Shown: piece by piece, positions 7,017 through 10,369 of the stretch
Layout: every line of letters starts with the position of its first letter
Position numbering within the stretch: the stretch's first letter is position 1
Assembly: GCA_003695555.1 (NCBI GenBank)
Contig: RFIU01000170.1
Coordinates: forward strand, 1 to 10,369
Reading direction: 5' to 3'
DNA from: Alphaproteobacteria bacterium
GTDB lineage: Bacteria > Pseudomonadota > Alphaproteobacteria > Sphingomonadales > Rhodothalassiaceae
Length of the DNA: 10,369 nt
Position numbers and translations under genes: made by a program
The notes under the pieces: model-generated
What the model was told of the DNA's origin: nothing
The model's database searches: none
Seen by the model: the letters and a program-made list of their open reading frames with translations, nothing else

Positions 7017-7079
7017 ATGACACCGGAAATGGCCGCCTACGCCAAGTACCTGGTTCTCGAAAAGGGACTGGCACAGCAT
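6735..7079 (-). CDS. unassigned coding-like frame, possibly a gene remnant
   Basis: An open minus-strand frame of 114 residues ending in TGA at 6735. From about position 6975 down it reads like real protein, with G/C-rich third positions typical of this genome (segments such as ADIQAICYASVRDLPLGRN, FEKPKPIAFQSWRLLFASAR, MREWQVCDFGEDPRIAPLV). The first part is antisense to the HTH gene and looks non-coding. The only in-frame ATG (7079-7077) has no Shine-Dalgarno, and no ATG, GTG or TTG closer to the convincing part was found. A different frame offers an ATG at 7018-7016 (MEGEVRRFRI...), so a frameshifted or decayed gene is possible. I recognise no family. It could equally be chance openness in GC-rich DNA. 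Confidence 0.2.
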   Translation of the reverse strand: MLCQSLFENQVLGVGGHFRCHGRGSTSVQDSPREADIQAICYASVRDLPLGRNAVVPSCRAFEKPKPIAFQSWRLLFASARVQAVRDRPRRMREWQVCDFGEDPRIAPLVRSSG

Positions 7080-7202
7080 CAGGCGGCTGCCGTTCTCGGC
7101 GTCAATCAGGGACGGATTTCAGAGGTCATGACCGGTAAAAGGTTTGCCGGAATCCGTCCTTCCCCCGTTCCCCCGAGATCTCTTTTCGATGACGTCGCGT
7201 AA
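7017..7202 (+). CDS. small XRE-like helix-turn-helix DNA-binding protein
   Basis: A 61-residue protein. Residues 4-43 form one compact helix-turn-helix: a first helix (MAAYAKYLVLEKG), then QHQAAAVLGVNQGRISEVMTGKRF. The NQGRISEV recognition helix followed by TGKRF is characteristic of tiny Xre-type DNA-binding proteins found in proteobacterial genomes, alone or in phage-like contexts. A Pro-rich tail (PSPVPPRSLFDD) ends it. It has no oligomerisation or effector domain. There is no recognisable Shine-Dalgarno before the ATG (the preceding bases are pyrimidine-rich), so it is either weakly translated or read from a leaderless transcript. The ATG overlaps a possible ATG on the opposite strand through a shared CATG. 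It converges on rho, with a stem-loop between them. Role unknown, presumably transcriptional regulation. Confidence 0.75.
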   Translation: MTPEMAAYAKYLVLEKGLAQHQAAAVLGVNQGRISEVMTGKRFAGIRPSPVPPRSLFDDVA

Positions 7203-7230
7203 CCACCGTTTCGGCTGGTCATCATCAGGA

Positions 7231-7259
7231 AAGCCGATCCGTCCGATCCGGATCGGCTT
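7231..7259. terminator. stem-loop between convergent HTH gene and rho, probable bidirectional terminator
   Basis: Perfect 11-bp inverted repeat: AAGCCGATCCG (7231-7241), a 7-nt loop, then CGGATCGGCTT (7249-7259). It lies 28 bp after the plus-strand HTH stop and 17 bp after the minus-strand rho stop. Read on the minus strand the stem is followed by a short T-rich TTTCCT (counting the last stem bases); read on the plus strand it is followed by TTCCC. The U tracts are poor, so it may act as a weak intrinsic terminator or as a 3'-end stabiliser. Position between convergent genes supports termination. Confidence 0.7.
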
Positions 7260-7276
7260 CCCGTCCACGAAGCCTT

Positions 7277-8533
7277 CTACTGGTTCATCGAAGCGAAGAA
7301 TTCCTCGTTCGATTTGGTTTCCTTCAGCTTAGAGAGCAGGAACTCGATCGCGTCGGTGGTTCCCATCGGCTGCAGAATACGGCGCAGCACCCACATCTTC
7401 GCGAGCTGATCCTTGGCGACGAGCAGCTCTTCCTTGCGGGTACCCGACTTCAGGATGTCCATCGCCGGGAAGATGCGCTTGTCGGCGACCTTGCGGTCGA
7501 GAACGATCTCGCAGTTGCCGGTGCCCTTGAACTCTTCGAAGATCACCTCGTCCATGCGGCTGCCGGTATCGATCAGGGCGGTGGCGATGATCGAGAGCGA
7601 CCCGCCTTCCTCGATATTGCGGGCAGCACCGAAGAAGCGCTTCGGGCGCTGCAGGGCGTTCGCATCGACACCACCGGTGAGCACCTTTCCCGAGCTCGGC
7701 ACCACCGTGTTGTAGGCGCGCGCCAGACGGGTGATCGAGTCGAGCAGGATGACGACGTCATACTTGTGCTCGACAAGGCGCTTGGCCTTTTCGATCACCA
7801 TCTCGGCGACCTGGACATGGCGGGTCGCCGGCTCGTCGAAGGTGGACGAGATCACCTCGCCCTTCACCGAGCGCTGCATGTCGGTGACCTCTTCGGGCCT
7901 TTCATCGATCAGCAGCACGATCAGATAGACTTCCGGATGATTGCGGGTGATGGACTGCGCGATATTCTGAAGCAGCATCGTCTTGCCGGTTCTGGGCGGC
8001 GCGACGATCAGCGCGCGCTGTCCCTTTCCGAGCGGGGCGACGAGATCGATCACCCGTGGCGAGAGATCCTTGACCGTCGGATCCTCGGGATCGAGCTTGA
8101 ACCGCTCGTCGGGATAGAGCGGGGTGAGATTGTCGAAATTAACCCGGTGGCGCGCCTGTTCCGGCTCCTGAAAATTGATCGTGTTGACCTTGAGCAGGGC
8201 GAAATACCGCTCACCGTCCTTCGGCGCGCGGATCTGACCTTCGACCGTATCGCCGGTGCGCAGGCCGAAGCGGCGCACCTGGCTCGGGCTGACATAGATG
8301 TCGTCGGGGCCGGGCAGATAATTGGCCTCGGGTGAACGCAGAAAACCGAAGCCGTCCTGCAGCACCTCGACGACACCGCCGCCTGAGATCTCTTCGCCCT
8401 TCTCGGCCATCTTCTTCAGGATCGCGAACATCATGTCCTGCTTGCGCAGGGTGCTCGCCTCCTCGACGCCCACCTCTTCGGCCAGCTCGAGCAGTTCGCT
8501 CGGCGTCTTCTTCTTCAGTTCCTGTAGATTCAT
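7277..8533 (-). CDS. rho: transcription termination factor Rho
   Basis: Hexameric RNA-dependent ATP helicase that ends transcription at C-rich unstructured RNA. It is 418 residues from the ATG at 8533-8531 (MNLQELKKKTPSELLEL), essentially the standard length. Domains in order: Rho N-terminal helical domain (1-45); cold-shock-like primary RNA-binding domain (about 50-125, including GFGFLRSPEANYLPGPDDIYV); and the RecA-type ATPase. Seen: P-loop APPRTGKT (178-185), catalytic Glu211 in DERPEEVTDM, Walker B VVILLD (260-265), Q-loop region VLTGGVDANALQRPKRFFGA (284-303), R-loop GTGNCEIVLDR, and the arginine-finger region SGTRKEELL (Arg366). Position 181 is Arg where the E. coli protein has Lys. The frame stays open 69 codons further upstream, but family homology begins at MNLQ, so the longer start is rejected. 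The Shine-Dalgarno is weak (GGATAC). hemJ lies upstream across a 296-bp leader, so rho probably has its own promoter. Confidence 0.98.
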   Translation of the reverse strand: MNLQELKKKTPSELLELAEEVGVEEASTLRKQDMMFAILKKMAEKGEEISGGGVVEVLQDGFGFLRSPEANYLPGPDDIYVSPSQVRRFGLRTGDTVEGQIRAPKDGERYFALLKVNTINFQEPEQARHRVNFDNLTPLYPDERFKLDPEDPTVKDLSPRVIDLVAPLGKGQRALIVAPPRTGKTMLLQNIAQSITRNHPEVYLIVLLIDERPEEVTDMQRSVKGEVISSTFDEPATRHVQVAEMVIEKAKRLVEHKYDVVILLDSITRLARAYNTVVPSSGKVLTGGVDANALQRPKRFFGAARNIEEGGSLSIIATALIDTGSRMDEVIFEEFKGTGNCEIVLDRKVADKRIFPAMDILKSGTRKEELLVAKDQLAKMWVLRRILQPMGTTDAIEFLLSKLKETKSNEEFFASMNQ

Positions 8534-8611
8534 GTCGGTTCGTATCCGTCGGGAAAAGTGGATTTGCGGCCCTGCCGGCGCAGCTGCCCCCGTCAATGCG
8601 CATGATGGAAG

Positions 8612-8648
8612 TTCCGCCTCGAGAACGGATGCTGTTCGACAGGCGGAA
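8612..8648 (-). promoter_or_regulatory. imperfect stem-loop in the rho leader
   Basis: TTCCGCCT (8612-8619) pairs perfectly with AGGCGGAA (8641-8648). After a 3-by-3 internal mismatch, GAAC pairs with GTTC, leaving a 7-nt loop, so 12 of 15 positions pair. On the minus (rho) strand it lies about 80 nt before the start codon and has no T run after it, so it is not an ordinary intrinsic terminator. rho is autoregulated through its leader in E. coli. A similar role here is inference, and no homology between the two leaders is claimed. Confidence 0.45.
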
Positions 8649-8737
8649 AAGCGCGAGAACCGGAAAGGCCGTCTGGAAGGTTGCGACACGCCCCCCCGTG
8701 CATCCCGATGACAAGAGACGGGAAAGGGCGTGAAAGA

Positions 8738-8765
8738 CACTTAGCATGTTCGATCGCGATGTCAA
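8738..8765 (-). promoter_or_regulatory. tentative sigma70-type promoter of rho
   Basis: On the minus strand a perfect -35 hexamer TTGACA (8765-8760) is followed after 16 bp by TAAGTG (8743-8738), a poor -10. Transcription would start near 8731 and give a leader of about 200 nt containing the stem-loop at 8612-8648. The perfect -35 in a non-coding gap is the main support. The weak -10 keeps confidence low. Confidence 0.35.
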
Positions 8766-8829
8766 GGTCCGCAGGACGGAAGACAATAAGCCGGTCCGTC
8801 GCCTTCATGGCGGCGGGGAAGAAACGGGA

Positions 8830-9276
8830 TCAGAAGGGTTTCACGATCACCAGAATGACGACCAAGATGATGATGACGCTCGGAATCTCGTTCATCAGAC
8901 GGTAGAAGCGGTCCGAATGACGGTTTTCGCCACGAGCGAAGTCCTTGCGCCAGCGTGCCAGCATGCCGTGAAAGGCGGACAGCACGAGCACAAGCACGAG
9001 CTTTACATGCAGCCAGCCGCCCTCGAATCCAAGATGGGTGGCGAGCATCAATCCGAAAATCCAGGCCAGTACCATGGACGGGTTGACGATGATCCGCAGC
9101 AGCCGTCGTTCACGTTCCCGCCAGACAAGGTCCTCTTCACTATCGGCGGCAGCTTGAGCATGATAGGCGAAGAAGCGCGGCAGCATCAGCATGCCCGCCA
9201 TCCAGAAGATCACCAGGATCACATGCGCCGCCTTCACCCACAGATAGGCGCCGTCCAGCCATCCCGTCATCACCAT
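8830..9276 (-). CDS. hemJ: protoporphyrinogen IX oxidase HemJ
   Basis: Integral membrane enzyme oxidising protoporphyrinogen IX to protoporphyrin IX, the penultimate step of heme synthesis, in bacteria lacking HemG and HemY. It is 148 residues from the ATG at 9276-9274, the usual size. Predicted membrane helices are at about 10-32, 61-81, 86-106 and 130-146. Family features seen: YLWVKAAHVILVIFWMAGML with conserved His18; LPRFFAYHA; RIIVNPSMVLAWIFGL; GWLHVKLVLVL; SAFHGML; and RFYRLMNEIPS. The start was chosen because GAGGA lies 7 nt upstream. An in-frame GTG at 9306 adds MKKDVAEDDV without a Shine-Dalgarno and is the alternative; the ATG at 9270 is also possible. It follows hemE by 54 bp in the same direction and is probably co-transcribed. 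The hemE-hemJ-rho order is typical of alphaproteobacteria. Confidence 0.93.
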   Translation of the reverse strand: MVMTGWLDGAYLWVKAAHVILVIFWMAGMLMLPRFFAYHAQAAADSEEDLVWRERERRLLRIIVNPSMVLAWIFGLMLATHLGFEGGWLHVKLVLVLVLSAFHGMLARWRKDFARGENRHSDRFYRLMNEIPSVIIILVVILVIVKPF

Positions 9277-9330
9277 CACATCATCCTCAGCTACGTCTTT
9301 CTTCACCCAGGTCTTTTCGAGCGGTTTTCT

Positions 9331-10369
9331 TCAGCCGTCGCCACGGACGAGTTCGGCGAGACGTGCGACATGCTCGGGCGGCGTATCGGGGAACAGCCCA
9401 TGTCCGAGATTGAAGACATGAGGGGCACCGCGGGTATCGGCGAGAATGCGCTCGACCTCGCTTTCCATCACCTCGCCGCCGAGCCGGACGATGCGCGGGT
9501 CGAGATTTCCCTGGATAGGGGTTCCCGGTGGCAGTTCGCGCAGCACCGGGCGCAAGGGAACACCGGTATCCAGCGACACCGCATCGACACCGGTATCGGC
9601 AACATAATCGCGCAGCATGCAGCCGGCTCCTCGCGGAAAGCCGATGATCGGGACATGGGGGTGATGCCGTTTCACATCGGCGACGATCAGGGCATTCGGC
9701 AGGATCACCCAGCGCCGGAACCAGGGTTCGGGCAGATCCATCGCCCAGCTTTCGAAGATCTGTACGGCATCGGCGCCGGCCTCGATCTGGCGAATGAGAA
9801 AGGCCGCACTCGCCCGCATCAGGATTTCCAGAAGATCGGCGAAGAATCCCGGCTCTTCCATTGCGATCCGCCGGGTCCGTTCGCGTGCCTGTTCCCCCCC
9901 CCGACCGCCCACAAGATAGGTAGCGACCGTCCATGGGCCGCCACAGAAACCGATCAGGGCCTTGTCGCTGTCCAGCGCGGCCCGGCTGCGGCGAACCGTT
10001 TCACAGATCGGTTCCAGTCGATCCATCGCCTGATCGATCTTCGCCAGACGGGAAAGCGCGTCGCGCTCATCGAGGGGATCGAATATCGGCCCTTCGCCGG
10101 TCTCGAATCGAAGATCGCGCCCCAATGCCCAGGGTACGACGAGGATATCGGAGAATAAGATCGCCGCATCGAGATCGAAGCGGCGCACCGGCTGCAGGGT
10201 GACCTCGCTGGCAAGCGTCGGATTGCAGACAAGGTCCAGAAAGCTTCCCGCCTTCTCGCGCAGTGCCCGGTATTCGGGAAGATAGCGCCCGGCCTGACGC
10301 ATCAGCCAGATCGGCGGGGGATCAAGACGTTCCCCGTCAAGCACGCGCAGCAATCGCGAAGGTGAAGGC
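9331..10369 (-). CDS. hemE: uroporphyrinogen III decarboxylase HemE, start probably outside the window
   Basis: Cytosolic enzyme converting uroporphyrinogen III to coproporphyrinogen III by four decarboxylations. At least 340 residues are visible, nearly the full length. Numbered from the TTG at 10353-10351, the first signature PPIWLMRQAGRYLPEYR is at 13-29, catalytic Asp69 is in LFSDILVVP, the second signature GFCGGPWTVATYL (135-147) carries Tyr146, and the C-terminal HVFNLGHGLFPDTPPEHV carries His317. The frame remains open past that TTG to the right edge (reading PSPSR before LLRVLDG). No ATG is available inside and there is no clear Shine-Dalgarno before the TTG, so the true start is probably a few codons beyond the window. 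The gene contains a nine-G tract. hemJ follows 54 bp downstream. Confidence 0.97.
   Translation of the reverse strand, partial: PSPSRLLRVLDGERLDPPPIWLMRQAGRYLPEYRALREKAGSFLDLVCNPTLASEVTLQPVRRFDLDAAILFSDILVVPWALGRDLRFETGEGPIFDPLDERDALSRLAKIDQAMDRLEPICETVRRSRAALDSDKALIGFCGGPWTVATYLVGGRGGEQARERTRRIAMEEPGFFADLLEILMRASAAFLIRQIEAGADAVQIFESWAMDLPEPWFRRWVILPNALIVADVKRHHPHVPIIGFPRGAGCMLRDYVADTGVDAVSLDTGVPLRPVLRELPPGTPIQGNLDPRIVRLGGEVMESEVERILADTRGAPHVFNLGHGLFPDTPPEHVARLAELVRGDG
9894..9902 (-). repeat. G9 homopolymer tract inside hemE
   Basis: Nine consecutive C on the plus strand, which is G9 in the coding strand. It spans the codons for Arg-Gly-Gly-Glu (about residues 151-154) just after the second signature, in a region that is variable in the family. 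The reading frame is intact across it. It is the longest homopolymer I noticed in the window. Slippage of one base would truncate an essential heme enzyme, so stable variation would be selected against, but it is a likely spot for sequencing or replication errors. Confidence 0.8.

Noticed and set aside
8534..8740. An N-terminal extension of Rho by 69 codons
   Set aside because: The frame is open, but Rho proteins begin at the MNLQELKKK region and the resulting length of 418 is standard. The extension has no conserved features and overlaps the leader structure.
8836..8851. A GTTTCACG half-site at the 3' end of hemJ as parS
   Set aside because: The second half of the palindrome is absent, with five mismatches to the 16-bp consensus, and the bases are conserved coding sequence.
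8746..10158. A plus-strand 470-residue frame opposite hemJ and hemE
   Set aside because: It is antisense to two genes with intact catalytic motifs, and it is rich in His, Gln and Asp as expected from reverse-complemented codons.

Overview
The window is a GC-rich bacterial chromosome segment that looks alphaproteobacterial. The minus-strand order hemE, hemJ, rho, (insert), mnmE, mnmG is the conserved block beside the chromosome origin in many alphaproteobacteria, where rsmG, parA and parB normally follow mnmG. A perfect 16-bp ParB/parS centromere palindrome lies in the mnmE-mnmG gap and supports an origin-proximal position. Third codon positions are strongly G/C, which leaves long open antisense frames; I treat these as shadows. 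The species cannot be named from this sequence.

Layout, left to right. 1-1244 (-) is the first two thirds of mnmG, cut by the window edge. 1245-1407 is a spacer holding parS. 1408-2817 (-) is mnmE, translationally coupled to a small DUF6489-like gene at 2810-3079 (-). From 3207 the strand switches to a plus-strand block: a 675-residue DUF255/SPATA20-like thioredoxin-fold protein (3207-5234), an overlapping ogt-type DNA alkyltransferase (5231-5734), a dienelactone hydrolase-family enzyme (5868-6569), a long gap with no secure gene (6570-7016), and a 61-residue XRE-like helix-turn-helix protein (7017-7202). A perfect 11-bp stem-loop (7231-7259) separates this block from the convergent rho (7277-8533, -). 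Upstream of rho is a leader of about 300 bp with a predicted stem-loop and a tentative promoter. hemJ (8830-9276, -) and hemE (9331-10369, -, probably cut at its 5' end) close the window.

Functional picture. hemE and hemJ are two steps of heme synthesis: uroporphyrinogen III decarboxylation and protoporphyrinogen IX oxidation. rho encodes the transcription termination helicase. MnmE and MnmG form the complex that modifies U34 of certain tRNAs. parS anchors ParB for chromosome segregation. The plus-strand block between rho and mnmE interrupts the usual core order and may be a small accessory island of redox, DNA-repair and hydrolase functions. I see no clearly novel multi-gene system. The points most worth a second look are the parS inside the mnm operon, the rho leader structure, the coding-like but unassignable stretch on the minus strand at 6735-7079, the inserted cassette, and a G9 tract inside hemE.
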